Below are positions 30,801 through 43,260 of a stretch of DNA of 64,000 bases, piece by piece (the first letter of the stretch is position 1; every line of letters starts with the position of its first letter). The notes below the pieces were generated by a model that did no database searches, had not been told where the DNA came from, and saw only the letters and a program-made list of their open reading frames with translations. The position numbers were made by a program, and so were the translations under genes. This DNA comes from Doryteuthis pealeii (taxonomy: Eukaryota > Mollusca > Cephalopoda > Myopsida > Loliginidae), in NCBI GenBank assembly GCA_023376005.1, contig CM042152.1, positions 87,873,683-87,937,682 on the forward strand, read 5' to 3'.

Positions 30801-31405
30801 GGTTTGGTTTGGTTTTATGGCATATCAACCTCAGTGGGTCATTTAATGCCAATAAAGTTTTGAAATAAATCAATTCTTAATGGATAATACAATTTTTTTA
30901 CAAATACATTTTTCTATTTACCCCATAGATAGGACCCTAACAGGTACTACCACTCCGGGTCAGAGTAGACCAGGGAGCAATGGTGATAAAGGGATGCTAC
31001 ACATTCCCCAAACCACCAAAACTGGAACCTTACCAGATAGAGTTTAACGTCATTCCCAGGACATGTAGACCCTCAGTCACCACCTTCTAGCACCCATATG
31101 ATAAAAAGGGGTTGGGGCTTGCCATAAGAGCAATAGGGTTAGGAAATCATATAGGTGCTAGGGCTTGACGTGACCAGCACCTATATGATTGACGGCTGTC
31201 GGAGAGGCCCCAGCCCGTCAAGCCCAAGATAGGGCCAAAGTGGAGTATTGCAAGTCATGAACTGTTCATCCACCTGGGCTCTATCCTTAAGCATCACGGT
31301 CGCCATACATGGCCAGCAGGTGGCCCCACTGGGGGAGTATTACTCCTCTGCAGAGGTGCAGTCTTTGCATTCTAACACCCCAGCCAACAAGGCGAGCAAG
31401 AATAT
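30801..31405 (+). repeat. Dispersed repeat R, third locus
   Basis: Same family as 15994-16640, with CATATCAACCTCAGTGGG, CAGGGAGCAATGGTGATAAA, TTAACGTCATTCCCAGG, GGGCTTGACGTGACCAGC and CCTCTGCAGAGGTGCAGTC. It contains an inverted pair of the motif ATCATATAGGTGCT (31147) and AGCACCTATATGAT (31178), an internal hairpin not seen in the 15994 copy. Confidence 0.82.
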
Positions 31406-31422
31406 GAAACTATGTATGTATT

Positions 31423-31682
31423 TATCAACCCCTCTGCATGAGCAGGAATGTGACACAAGGTCAATTTCTTAAGCAGAGCTTAACAGGTTTGAATTCAGAG
31501 TTTTCCTTATCTAGAGTGGTTACCTGGCCATGGTTAAAGAGCTTAGTCTCCCTGCTATTTACCCATAGCTGGGAGGAAATTTGGATTCATACCTTTCCAA
31601 GGGTATTAGCACATGTGAAATGCAAACAGTTTCATCAAGGAATTGAACTATGACTCTAACCATTAGCCCATGCACCTCCATG
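31423..31682 (-). mobile_element. SINE family 2, near-complete
   Basis: Minus-strand copy from GGAGGTGCATGGGCTAATG to the 3' end CATGCAGAGGGGTTGATAAA, with intact body motifs ATACCCTTGGAAAGGTATG and AGCTATGGGTAAATAGCAG. It directly follows repeat R. Confidence 0.88.
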
Positions 31683-31699
31683 AATGAAACTATATATAA

Positions 31700-32340
31700 T
31701 GACATAAATAAACAGAGATTGTGGAATTTCCATGGTGATATTTATGATTTTTTCTTCAGCATTGTCTTAATATGAATATTACCATCACACCTTCAAGCGT
31801 TGAAAATATCAAGCAGCTCAATATCAAGATAAATAGGACTGCAGAGCAGCGGCATGTCTTTGTCGTCAAGAACAACCAAATGTAGATGGGAATTTCCCCT
31901 GCAATTGTGACCACATCTGCAAGTCCAGAATTGGACTAACGAACTACCAGGGGGTCCATAACTGAAGATATGAAGTGACATCATCGTTGTCTATGACGAA
32001 CTTCCAAAGAATGAAAAAAGAAAAGAAAAGAAAAAAAAGAAAATACTTGTCAAAACTAATAAAAATCTTAATAATAATACTCAGAAGTACAGGAGACTTG
32101 AGGAGACTTGTTGTCCGTCAGACTCCAGCAAAAGGCCATTGGCTACATAATTCACAGGAGTGAACATAATAATCATTGACAATGCTAGATCAAAAAAATA
32201 ATAAATATAATATGTTAAAATATATATACTTCATAGTTTCTATTATAATTTTAAGAAGATATATAATATATATAACATTTTGTTGTTCTTTTCTATAAAC
32301 TTTTCTTCATATATTATATATATATATATATATAATCAAT
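31700..32340. other. AT-rich spacer, no gene seen
   Basis: Short frames (31793-31984 minus, 31975-32163 plus) show no domain. Purine-rich tract at 32010-32045 and TA tracts at about 32260 and 32315. Confidence 0.55.
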
Positions 32341-32358
32341 AGTAATATTATGGATTTG

Positions 32359-32404
32359 GACTCATAACTTAAAGTTTCATGGTTATGCAATCCTCAGATG
32401 AGTC
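32359..32404 (-). ncRNA. Hammerhead-like motif HHR-8, most complete in the window
   Basis: On the minus strand: GACUCAU (stem I 5'), core CTGAGGA (N7 = G), a short stem II (UG/CA around a CAUAAC loop), GAAA, stem III ACUU/AAGU, U as the cleaved base, then AUGAGUC, which pairs perfectly with GACUCAU over 7 bp. All invariant core bases (CUGA-GA and GAAA) are present. About 60 bp downstream on the plus strand lies the ATTGCTCTGCTTTAATTAGC...ATTGAGCACC head seen in the fold-back elements. Confidence 0.65.
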
Positions 32405-32454
32405 AAATGGTTGAGATTCTTAAAAAACCAGTAGTCAAATGGTTGAGATTAAAA

Positions 32455-33870
32455 GCCTGTTTAAATTGCTCTGCTTTAATTAGCATTGAGCACCTTTTCA
32501 TGCCAATACTTTTCTCATTTATTCTCTATTCATTATATATATATATATATAATAGAGAGAAGAGAGGTGAGAGGAAGGAGAAAAATAACTTAATATTTTT
32601 CTGTCATATTTTAGAGCTGTTCAGCCATACCAGATATTTTCAAGTAGTCTTTGAAAAAAATATTAGGTCACAGTTTGATACAAAAGCAATGAAGAAAGGT
32701 CACAGATCAATTATTTTGTGTGATTTAAAAAAAAACCCAAAATAACTTAAACTAAAAGTGCAATGTATGAATGCACATATGATTCTGATTCCTTCTTTCT
32801 CTTCAGTTTTCTTTGATGGCATTTCCAGCGATATTCATACGACAATGGTATATTTCAATGAACTATAACCTACCAATAAAAGATATATATGTTATTCAAA
32901 TCGTTTTTGAAGGCCACATCATCTCTGAGAAAAGCTAATTGTGTGTAATAAAAGGTTACTTCCTCTGGAGGCTTAGAGGTTGCAGTGCCCAAGGAAGGAC
33001 AATAATATTGATTCTAAGGAATTCTTGTCCGTGATAAGCACTCCCTTTTCAAATAAGCTTTCAAACATTTTAAATGCCTAAGGTTAACAGTAGGGACAAA
33101 AGTAATAAGGAAACTGACTTTTATTATGTAGTTATGGACAAGCCCTAATAATTATGTTTTATTTGTATATATATATATATATATATAAGATTTTTGGATG
33201 TTTGTTTTTTAGAAGCATTGTTGGATAAAGTATATATATATTTTGCTTGAAGGCAATTACAATGCATGTATCGCCAAGCAGATATTAATAGCATACAAAA
33301 AGAATCAAAAAGAAGAATGGATTCAAGGATCTAAAAATAGGAATATATTGGTGAAATTGACTGGAAGGTCATAGGTTTAAAGTCTGGATCAGAGAGAACT
33401 AGTTCCAAAAACTAAAATGCAAAAGATTCTAAATATGACATGGCTACCCAGAAAAAGGTTCAATATTTCAAAATACAACTGACAACTAAGGAAATCCTAA
33501 GGATTAAAGCATTCCAAATGTGCTTAAAAATTGTCCAACAATAGGAATCATTATTTTCCAAATGGGTCTAAAATACAATTAAGTTATCTAAACCTTTCTA
33601 CATTCTTTAGAAGCTCAAATTATTTAGACAACCTCAACCATCTGTATCTCTTTTTGGATTTGATTTCAAATTATTTCATATAAATAGGCTTTATTTTTTT
33701 TCGTTCATCTTTATGACAGTCCTATCTTTCTATTATCCACCTGAGATAGAACTTTGGAGAATACCCAATTTTGGAGAGTGTCTCACCCCCCCCCCCATCG
33801 CCATTTGGGAGTGAAATCCTTATTATCAGTCTGATGCAAGTAGTCATACATCTCTGTCAATACTTCATCT
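32455..33870. other. Mostly unassigned AT-rich sequence
   Basis: Begins with the ATTGAGCACC head and CCAATACTTTTCTCATTT (as at 17100), TA tract 32535-32552, then unique sequence. A C run lies at about 33787-33796. No credible coding frame. Confidence 0.55.
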
Positions 33871-33871
33871 T

Positions 33872-34804
33872 TTTGTAGAGTCTATAAAAAAGTGTTTGTA
33901 GAGTCTATAAAAAATTTTGTAGAGTCTATAACAAAAATTTTGTTAGATTGTAGAGCTCTATAAAAAAATTTTGTAGAGTCTATAAAAAATAAAGATGAAT
34001 GGTAGAGTCAATTTGTCATTTCATCTATAAAAAATTTGGTTGTAGAGTCTATAGAAAATTTTGTAGAGTCAGTAAAAAAATTGGTAGAGTCTATAAAATT
34101 TCCTGTAGGTCTATAAAAAAAAATAAGATGAATTTTGTAGAGTCTATGTGTATTTCATCTTTTTGTTTAGAGTCTATAAAAAATTTTGCTAGAGGTCTAT
34201 AAAAAATTTTGTACGAGTCTATTTTTGTAGAGTTCTATAAATAAAATTTGTAGAGTCTATAAAAAATAAAGATGATATTTGTAGAGTCTAAGTTTGTAAT
34301 TTCACTGTTTTGTAGAGTCTATAAAAAATTTGTAGAGTCTATAAAAATTTGTAGAGTCTATTAAAAATTTTGTAGAGTCTATAAAAAAATTTGCTAGCAG
34401 CGTATAAAAAAAATAGAAGATAGATATTTTTGTAGAGTCTAATTTTGTATTTCATCTTTTTGTGCTAGGTCTATAAAAAATCATATCGTAGAGTCATCGA
34501 TAAAACTTCTTGTGAGAGTCAAAAATATTTTGTAGAGTTCTATAAAAAATTGTTAGAGTCTATAAAAAATAAAGATGTATTTTGTAGATCTAATTTGATT
34601 TCGATCTTTGTAGAGTATAAAAATTTTGTAGAGTCTATAAATTTTGTAGAGTCTATAAAAAATTTTGCTAGGGCTATAAAAAAATTTTTGGAGAGTCTAT
34701 AAAAAAAATAAAGATGATATTTTGTAGGTCTAATTTGATTTCATCTTTTTTGTAGAGTCTATAAAAATTTTTGCTAGGTCTATAAAAATTTTATCTCTCT
34801 CTTG
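33872..34804 (+). repeat. Degraded minisatellite, unit TTTTGTAGAGTCTATAAAAA
   Basis: More than 40 units of roughly 20-22 bp, with a higher-order pattern in which AAATAAAGATGA and TTTCATCTTTTTGT recur every 150-250 bp. Nearly every unit carries a different one-base insertion or deletion, which looks more like unpolished long-read error at a contig end than like natural drift. It ends TATCTCTCTCTTG at the N gap. Confidence 0.9.
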
Positions 34805-34904
34805 NNNNNNNNNNNNNNNNNNNNNNNNNNNNNNNNNNNNNNNNNNNNNNNNNNNNNNNNNNNNNNNNNNNNNNNNNNNNNNNNNNNNNNNNNNNNNNNN
34901 NNNN
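34805..34904. other. Assembly gap of exactly 100 N
   Basis: A run of exactly 100 N, the usual placeholder for a gap of unknown size in scaffolding. Both sides end in CT-rich sequence. Two contigs meet here, so order, orientation and distance across it are not proven by sequence. Confidence 0.99.
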
Positions 34905-35764
34905 CTCTCTCTCGACATAAAAATGAAAAACACTTAAAAAGATAGAGAAATTACTAATTTTTAAAACAAACACAAATTCTAGGCCTACTGCCTAAGTAAT
35001 TTTTTTTTTTCCTCTCCACAGCAAATTAATTGAAAATTCAGAAAGTTAATCTTGATCAGAACAAAAGTATTATATTAAAAGTTTAACGATTATATTTCAC
35101 AAGGGAAAGTAACATTGGAGGGTTTGAATAAGTCATTCTTTTTAGATATTTTTAATTTATGTTAATACACGGCAAAGAAATTAGAAATAGAATTTTGAAT
35201 AAAATGAATAAATCCAAATATTCATAAATTCACATAAAATTTTTTTAAATGCTTTCATAAATACATTCATAACTAACTTTTAAAACAAACAACAAATTCT
35301 AGGCCCACTGCCCAAGTAAACTTTTTTTTTTCTCTCCACAGCAAATTAATTGAAAATTCAGAAAGTTAATCTTGATCAGAACAAAAATATTTATATTAAA
35401 AGTTTAACGATTGTGTTTCACAAGGAAAAGTAAACATTGGAGGGTTTGAATAAATAATTCTTTCTGAATTAAATTTATTTTAGATTTTTTTGTTTGTGCA
35501 CAATAACTTTGGATTATAGAATATTGAACTTCTCGATATAAATTTTTGCCTAGGTTGTGTTCTGAAAATATTTGTTATTGACTGCAATCAATTTAAAAAA
35601 AGAAGTTTGGTGAATTAATATCAGCATATATATATACACACACACCACCACCCCTCCACACGAGCAGGATGCGATACAAGTTCAATTTCTTAAGCCTAGG
35701 TTGTGTCTGAAATATATTGTTATTGACTGCAATCAATTAAAAAAATTTGGTGAATTAATATAGC

Positions 35765-35810
<46 letters not shown>

Positions 35811-35811
35811 A

Positions 35812-36082
35812 ACCCCTCCACATGAGCAGGATGTGATACAAGTTCAATTTCTTAAGCAGAGTTCAACAAGTTTTGAATTCAGAGTTTTCCTTCTAAACTG
35901 GTTGCCTAACCAAGATTAAAGAGTCCAGTCTGCCTACTATTTACCCATAGCTGGAGGTAGAGTAGGATTCATACCTTTCCAAGGTATTATTGCTAAGTGA
36001 AAATGCAATTACCATGTCCAGGATTTGAACTCAGGCGAAAGTCCATTTCCCATGACTTTAACCTTTACACCTTGCGCTTCCT
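35812..36082 (-). mobile_element. SINE family 2 (copy C)
   Basis: Inverted counterpart of 8258-8533, with small deletions (CCTTTCCAAGGTATT where A has the inverse of AATACCCTTGGGAAAGG). Confidence 0.88.
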
Positions 36083-37044
36083 AAAATATATATCAGTATA
36101 TATGCTTAACAGAAATGAATGAAATATGATCTGATTAAAAAAATAAAAATAATTCAAAAAATTGAATGGAAACAATGAAGCTCTATGTTTTTACTCTTGC
36201 AATCAAGAATAATTAAAACAATCAAGTATTAAAACAAAATAGATTATTTAGAAAAAGAAGATTGAGAAAAAATTAATAAAATGAGTTATTCATTTTAATC
36301 TATTTTTTTTTCCTTCTTTTTAAATGAATGATTTTTAAGGCAAATTATGCAAATGTGGTTTTATAGGAATTCATTTTTAAAAGTGTTCAGTGTCGCGATA
36401 CAGTTTAAGTTACTACAAAAGAATAAATTGAGATAATTTCTGAATAAACTACAAAAAATATTTTACATATTCTTATTATATTTATATTTTTGATAAGAGC
36501 AAAAACATAGGTATCAATTGATTTTAAAAATGAATTTTCATCTATAATTCTATAAGATGTTTGGTCAGCATTTTATATTCTGCAACCCCAGGGAAAAACT
36601 GTGACTAAAATCTACTGGTTTATATGATTAACTTTTGAGTTTTGATATGACAGAATATTAACAATTCTAAGATTCCAAGGAAATCAAATCCGAAGTTAAA
36701 TATTCACTGGTTGTTGACGAAATTCGTGGAGCACTTGAGTGGTTCGAAAGACTAGCATAATAATCATACTTGTTGTGAGTTGTCTTGCTCAGATTTAACT
36801 AGCGTATCGGTTATAGAACAATGGCATTAGAAAGCTAGTCTTGCAGGCTTTGTTCGTTAAGTTCAGTCCATATTTGTTTTTTTCAAAGAAAGAAAGATAT
36901 CTTCTAATTCTTGATTAATTTAACATGCCATCATTATCAGTAAGATTACATTCAAATTATAAATATTATTTACTGTGAATTGGTGTGGTTGTATATAAAT
37001 TGGACTTGGAGAAATAGACAGACTATGTATGTGTGTAATATATA

Positions 37045-37671
37045 CTAGCAAATATATGCCCCTCCGGGTGCAAGTATTTAAGTTTTAATACAATAAAATA
37101 TGTTAAATTAGAAAGGCTAATGAAACTGAATAAGAATTCAGATAAAATATTTGGAACGGAGGGTATGATTGTAGAAAATAGAACAACTTTTAAACTAACT
37201 CTTACATCATTTTCCCTTACTCCCTTCTTTCATTGGTATCCTAATTTAACTATTAGTTAAAATAGGAAGTAAGAAATAAAATTACAGTTATTTCTTCTTG
37301 TAAATAATTTTCTTTTAAGATTTATCTCCGAGATTTTTGCTCATATTCATTAAGATAAAACCAAACAATTAGAAATCAATAATACCAGCAAATATTTATT
37401 AAAATCAAATTTTAAATATCAATATGCAAATAAGCCTTCCCGTTCATACTGTATGCCGCTATTTTTTGTATATATAAATACAATCACATTTTATTAGTAT
37501 GTAGATATGGTCAACAGTATTAATAATGTAAAACAATTTTATTAATAATTGAAGGTTTAAAGAATGAAAACCATCGATAATTTGACGTAAATAATTAAGG
37601 GAATTGTGACTTGAGTAGTGATATAGTTTCGGTTACAGACAGAAAAACACACAATCTCCATTATAATAAGA
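37045..37671 (-). mobile_element. Helitron family 1 (copy C)
   Basis: Counterpart of 6659-7294: CTAG seen at 37045-37048 and the TC end at 37670-37671. The terminal hairpin has lost bases (GCCCCTCCGGGTGC), consistent with sequencing error. Confidence 0.87.
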
Positions 37672-38274
37672 TATAATAATCCAAAAGTCCAGAGAAGAAA
37701 ATCTTCCTTACGACACAAGAGTTTTATTTAAAAAACCTGTCGCAGTTGAGAGCTCAATGTGTGTTCTTAATGTTAGAGTCACAGAGCAAATATATAAGTA
37801 AAGAAATAACAAAAGACTTAGAGATTTAGCATTATAGTCTAAGCTCCCTGAAATAGACTATAATGCTAAATCTTTAAGTATTTTGTTATTTCTTTACTTA
37901 TATATATTATATATATAAAGTTGGGTAGCATAGACAAAAGGAGACAAGGTACTTGGTTTACTGATAGTTTCTCACCTATGTGATTATTCAAACCAAGTGC
38001 ATTGGTTTGAATGATACATAGGCAAGAAACTGTTGACTCCATGTCATGCTATGTTAACTTACATATAAATGATATTGAATACTGTTTACTTATAGATATA
38101 CCACCCATATTATCTATATCAATATATATAATAGTGAAAACATAAAGTCAATTGTGTTGATAACTTTCATTTGCTCGTCTATGCAATTTTCAAACCCTAA
38201 CATGGATATACATACTCTATCAATGATATTGAGCTCTCTTTGCTTGTAAGTATAGCAAACTATATCATCAATAT

Positions 38275-38312
<38 letters not shown>

Positions 38313-38326
38313 CATATTATTAATCA

Positions 38327-38376
38327 AAGCCTGAAGAAGATACCAGAAGATCTGAAACATGTGTTGCATATGTAAG
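38327..38376 (+). ncRNA. Hammerhead-like motif HHR-2 (copy C)
   Basis: Inverted counterpart of 5950-6002, with core CTGAAGA, AGAU/AUCU stem II and GAAA intact. Confidence 0.58.
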
Positions 38377-38478
38377 ATAAAAAGAATAAAACATTTTTTC
38401 TAAAAACATCATACATTTTACGGACATTCTTTTTTATAAAATATTGAATTTTCTCCCGTTGGAACCAGAACAACATTT

Positions 38479-38517
<39 letters not shown>

Positions 38518-38581
38518 CTTGATCTGTTGAATGATTATGCAAGAAACTGACAGTTACCAAGTGCCATTGAATCTGTGTCTA

Positions 38582-38617
<36 letters not shown>

Positions 38618-38663
38618 CATATATTTATTTATTTTACAAAGTTTTCACAGATCAATGTTCATT

Positions 38664-38712
38664 ATAAACAGCGACCCAGGTTTCATGCCAAGGGGCAATC
38701 ATCAGTCAGTTG
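38664..38712 (-). ncRNA. Hammerhead-like motif HHR-1 (copy C)
   Basis: Inverted counterpart of 5611-5660; core CTGATGA and GAAA intact. Confidence 0.48.
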
Positions 38713-38986
38713 AGCAAGATCCCATGGTGTTTGTTGAAGTTCTTTACTCAATGTCACATTTTGGACTGTAAATAACGTTGGTTAGTTCCGCGGACGCTAT
38801 GATAGTTCGGATTTACTAAAAATAAATTTTTTCAAAATTTGCATTTTTTTGTAGTAATGCCAACGAAGTTGCCTCCCTTTATTCGTTAAAAATAAAACAT
38901 TTTTTTAAATATTAGCTCTTACAATTTGTGATTGAGCACTGTATTTTCTTTGTTTCATCACAAAAAAAATTTTGTTTTTACATATA

Positions 38987-39057
<71 letters not shown>

Positions 39058-39898
39058 AAACTCACTAGATATTTACTAAGGTTAGTATAGTCTGATACAG
39101 TATAACAGGAATGGAACATGTGGGTAACTTTGAAACTATTCTCCAAAGGAATTAGTATGTGTTCTATTTCCTTATATCAAGTACTTATAATTTTGCATTT
39201 TTAGTCCATGAATACTTTGAGAAAGTTCACCTTATCCAGACGTAATTAGAGATTCAATATTGGATATGAAGTCTTTGTAACTTTAATTCTAAATTTCGTC
39301 ATATCCAATCAAAGACAACATCTACTTTGACTTTGACTGGCTATAATTTGTGTCATTTCTCCAAATGGATGATTAAATATTGTTATTTCAGATATTAGAA
39401 ATTACGTGATCACATTTATCTATCATGACTGTGAGTGATTCTAATATCAGAATTACTAAGAATTAAAGGCCAACACTAGAGTTGGTCTGAATGCAGCACA
39501 CAGTGCATTTCCTATTTAATTCCTTCATTTCCTTTATGAAAACCATGAGTCAAGCAGTAAACAGTGTGCTGTCTGACTGTGCAAGTTCTAGAAACACTGA
39601 AAGATCACAAAAAGTGAGACATTTTGGAAGCAGATGGTGACATAGGATGAGGTCAGAATAATTTTCTTACATTTATTTTTAAGTCACAGACTATATAATC
39701 TGTGTTTCTCTAATCATAGGGAGTGCCCCAGGTAAAAGCCAGAACTTTAAATGTTGATTAACAAGACAAACAGGCAGACTCCCTTTACTTGCAAGATTCG
39801 TACAATATATTTCCCTTCTTTCTCATTTTTATGCACATTTTCACCTTCTGTCAGACTAAACCAAGTTCAGTGAAATATCGATAGTACATTTCATTTAG

Positions 39899-40102
39899 AT
39901 GAATAGCAACAATTTTATTTTAAAGATAAGAGAATATTTTGAGTTGGATATAGTGTGCACGGAACTAGCTCAACTTCTTGGTAATTACAGTCAGAGAGAC
40001 AGTGTGATAAACAAATTCAACAAGATTGCAAGACAAGGATACCTCAAGTGGTCTTGCTACATACCTGGATACCAACCCAGGTATTTCTACGTCCTCGCGT
40101 AA
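39899..40102 (+). CDS. Candidate 67-residue small protein (copy C)
   Basis: Same reading frame and same 67 residues as 4224-4427. It is intact although C has a one-base deletion only about 45 bases after the stop. See the entry at 4224 for features and doubts. Confidence 0.28.
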   Translation: MNSNNFILKIREYFELDIVCTELAQLLGNYSQRDSVINKFNKIARQGYLKWSCYIPGYQPRYFYVLA

Positions 40103-40632
40103 TGTAATGTGTTAGATGGCCGTTGAGCAAGAAGCTTCTTCCGTCTACCTCCTCACCAGGCAAGCTTGGTGAGGTTACCGGTTTAAAGATAAAATGATAT
40201 AAATTTGAGCATAAAGTCTCTAATTTAACAGGTCAATTCACATAAACCACAATCAGTTTAAAAAAAATCTTAGTCTGGCAATAAAGTAAAAACAAAATAA
40301 AAAATTTGTCTTTTGCACATATTTTAACCCATTTAAGTTATCAGGATTCATAAAATTTAATATACGATAATATAGATTTTCTTAATCTGCAATTAAATTA
40401 ATTTATTAGATAGACTATTGGATTGCTTCTAAATTCATGAAACTTTATCATAAAGGCATGAAATTATTTATAAAAGAGTAAAAATCCAATCTGCTGAATT
40501 GTACTGGTTATATATCCTTGCATTGTAAATCAAGGAACACAAATTAATCTTCTGTACACAAGGAATGCATGAATATTGCTTCCATCTTAACATTTACAAT
40601 TGATTAGGCTTGTCTGTCTGATGATTGTGTGC

Positions 40633-40676
40633 AAAGGAATTGAGATATTGCTTCTCGCACATGTTAATCTGTCTTG
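40633..40676. other. Fold-back junction between copies C and B
   Basis: About 44 bases (GCAAAGGAATTGAG...GTCTTGATA) with no counterpart in A separate the end of inverted C from the start of direct B. The last 70 bases of C are themselves ragged. The apex, with a loop of about 360 bp including part of B, looks like a read that turned back on its complementary strand. Confidence 0.75.
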
Positions 40677-40834
40677 ATATTTGCAGTTATTAAAATTTCC
40701 ACAAAATGTTCACAAAACACAACAGAAAATCCCATAACAGAAAATAAATCTAACAATTATATTTTTTTAGATTTCATTGTTTTGTGAAAAATTATCATAA
40801 TTCTGATGATAAATATTTTTTTAAATTTGAGTAC

Positions 40835-40884
<50 letters not shown>

Positions 40885-41533
40885 GCAAATGAAAAGTTAG
40901 CAAGAAAAAGTGCTCAATGCACTACAGCAGCATAGGTATATAACCCAGAAAAATATAAAATTATGAATATGAAGTTCATTTTATGTGATATACACAATCA
41001 TCAGACAGACAAGCGAGAAAAGTGGCTAATCAATTGTAACATGTTAAGATGGAAGCAATATTCATGCATTCCTTGTGTACAGAAGATTAATTTGTGTTCC
41101 TTGATTTACAATGCAAGGATATATAACCAGTACAATTCAGCAGATTGGATTTTTACTCTTTTTATAAATAATTTCATGCCTTTATGATAAAGTTTCATGA
41201 ATTTAGAAGCAATCCAATAGTCTATCTAATAAATTAATTTAATTGCAGATTAAGAAAATCTATATTATCGTATATTAAATTTTATGAATCCTGATAACTT
41301 TAAATGGGTTAAAATATGTGCAAAAGACAAATTTTTTATTTTGTTTTTACTTTATTGCCAGACTAAGATTTTTTTTAAACTGATGTGGTTTATGTGAATT
41401 GACCTGTTAAATTAGAGACTTTATGCTCAAATTTATATCATTTTATCTTTAAACCGGTAACCTCACCAAGCTTGCCTGGTGAGGAGGGTAGACGGAAGAA
41501 GCTTCTTGCTCAACGGCCATCTAACACATTACA

Positions 41534-41737
41534 TTACGCGAGGACGTAGAAATACCTGGGTTGGTATCCAGGTATGTAGCAAGACCACTTGAGGTATCCT
41601 TGTCTTGCAATCTTGTTGAATTTGTTTATCACACTGTCTCTCTGACTGTAATTACCAAGAAGTTGAGCTAGTTCCGTGCACACTATATCCAACTCAAAAT
41701 ATTCTCTTATCTTTAAAATAAAATTGTTGCTATTCAT
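41534..41737 (-). CDS. Candidate 67-residue small protein (copy B)
   Basis: Identical in frame and residues to the ORF at 4224-4427, with the same TAG directly before the ATG and the same hairpin 3' of the stop (about 41461-41484). Confidence 0.3.
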   Translation of the reverse strand: MNSNNFILKIREYFELDIVCTELAQLLGNYSQRDSVINKFNKIARQGYLKWSCYIPGYQPRYFYVLA

Positions 41738-42579
41738 CTAAATGAAATGTACTATCGATATTTCACTGAACTTGGTTTAGTCTGACAGAAGGTGAAAATG
41801 TGCATAAAAATGAGAAAGAAGGGAAATTATATTGTACGAATCTTGCAAGTAAAGGGAGTCTGCCTGTTTGTCTTGTTAATCAACATTTAAAGTTCTGGCT
41901 TTTACCTGGGGCACTCCCTATGATTAGAGAAACACAGATTATATAGTCTGTGACTTAAAAATAAATGTAAGAAAATTATTCTGACCTCATCCTATGTCAC
42001 CATCTGCTTCCAAAATGTCTCACTTTTGTGATCTTTCAGTGTTTCTAGAACTTGCACAGTCAGACAGCACACTGTTTACTGCTTGACTCATGGTTTTCAT
42101 AAAGGAAATGAAGGAATTAAATAGGAAATGCACTGTGTGCTGCATTCAGACCAACTCTAGTGTTGGCCTTTAATTCTTAGTAATTTCTGATATTAGAATC
42201 ACTCACAGTCATGATAGATAAATGTGATCACGTAATTTCTAATATCTGAAATAACAATATTTAATCATCCATTTGGAGAAATGACACAAATTATAGCCAG
42301 TCAAAGTCAAAGTAGATGTTGTCTTTGATTGGATATGACGAAATTTAGAATTAAAGTTACAAAGACTTCATATCCAATATTGAATCTCTAATTACGTCTG
42401 GATAAGGTGAACTTTCTCAAAGTATTCATGGACTAAAAATGCAAAATTATAAGTACTTGATATAAGGAAATAGAACACATACTAATTCCTTTGGAGAATA
42501 GTTTCAAAGTTACCCACATGTTCCATTCCTGTTATACTGTATCAGACTATACTAACCTTAGTAAATATCTAGTGAGTTT

Positions 42580-42585
<6 letters not shown>

Positions 42586-42645
<60 letters not shown>
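42586..42645. repeat. (TA)n microsatellite (copy B)
   Basis: About 29 uninterrupted TA units, whereas copy A has phase breaks. Confidence 0.95.
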
Positions 42646-42646
<1 letters not shown>

Positions 42647-42917
42647 GTATATGTAAAAACAAAATTTTTTTGTGATGAAACAAAGAAAATACAGTGCTCA
42701 ATCACAAATTGTAAGAGCTAATATTTTAAAAAATGTTTTATTTTTAACGAATAAAGGGAGGCAACTTCGTTGGCATTACTACAAAAAAATGCAAATTTTG
42801 AAAAAATTTATTTTTAGTAAATCCGAACTATCATAGCGTCCGCGGAACTAACCAACGTTATTTACAGTCCAAAATGTGACATTGAGTAAAGAACTTCAAC
42901 AAACACCATGGGATCTT

Positions 42918-42967
42918 GCTCAACTGACTGATGATTGCCCCTTGGCATGAAACCTGGGTCGCTGTTT
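42918..42967 (+). ncRNA. Hammerhead-like motif HHR-1 (copy B)
   Basis: Core CTGATGA at 42928-42934, GAAA at 42949-42952 and GUC ending at 42960, as in copy A. Confidence 0.5.
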
Positions 42968-43009
42968 ATAATGAACATTGATCTGTGAAAACTTTGTAAA
43001 ATAAATAAA

Positions 43010-43050
<41 letters not shown>

Positions 43051-43114
43051 TAGACACAGATTCAATGGCACTTGGTAACTGTCAGTTTCTTGCATAATCA
43101 TTCAACAGATCAAG

Positions 43115-43155
<41 letters not shown>

Positions 43156-43260
43156 AAATGTTGTTCTGGTTCCAACGGGAGAAAATTCAATATTTTATAA
43201 AAAAGAATGTCCGTAAAATGTATGATGTTTTTAGAAAAAATGTTTTATTCTTTTTATCTT

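Larger units (their letters stand above)
34905..40632 (-). repeat. Copy C: inverted copy of about 3684-9432, low-quality-looking
   Basis: Reverse complement of copy A from about 9432 back to 3684. It carries many one-base deletions not shared by A or B (for example ATATGCCCCTCCGGGTGC at 37055, and GTCTACCTCC for GTCTACCCTCC at 40143). At informative differences it matches A in some places (it contains the 8896-9432 segment missing from B) and B in others (CCCATGGTG near 38722), so it is a mosaic. It abuts copy B as a fold-back. Confidence 0.92.

Noticed and set aside
33872..34804. CRISPR-like array
   Set aside because: Repeats are contiguous, without unique spacers, and the setting is an animal genome.
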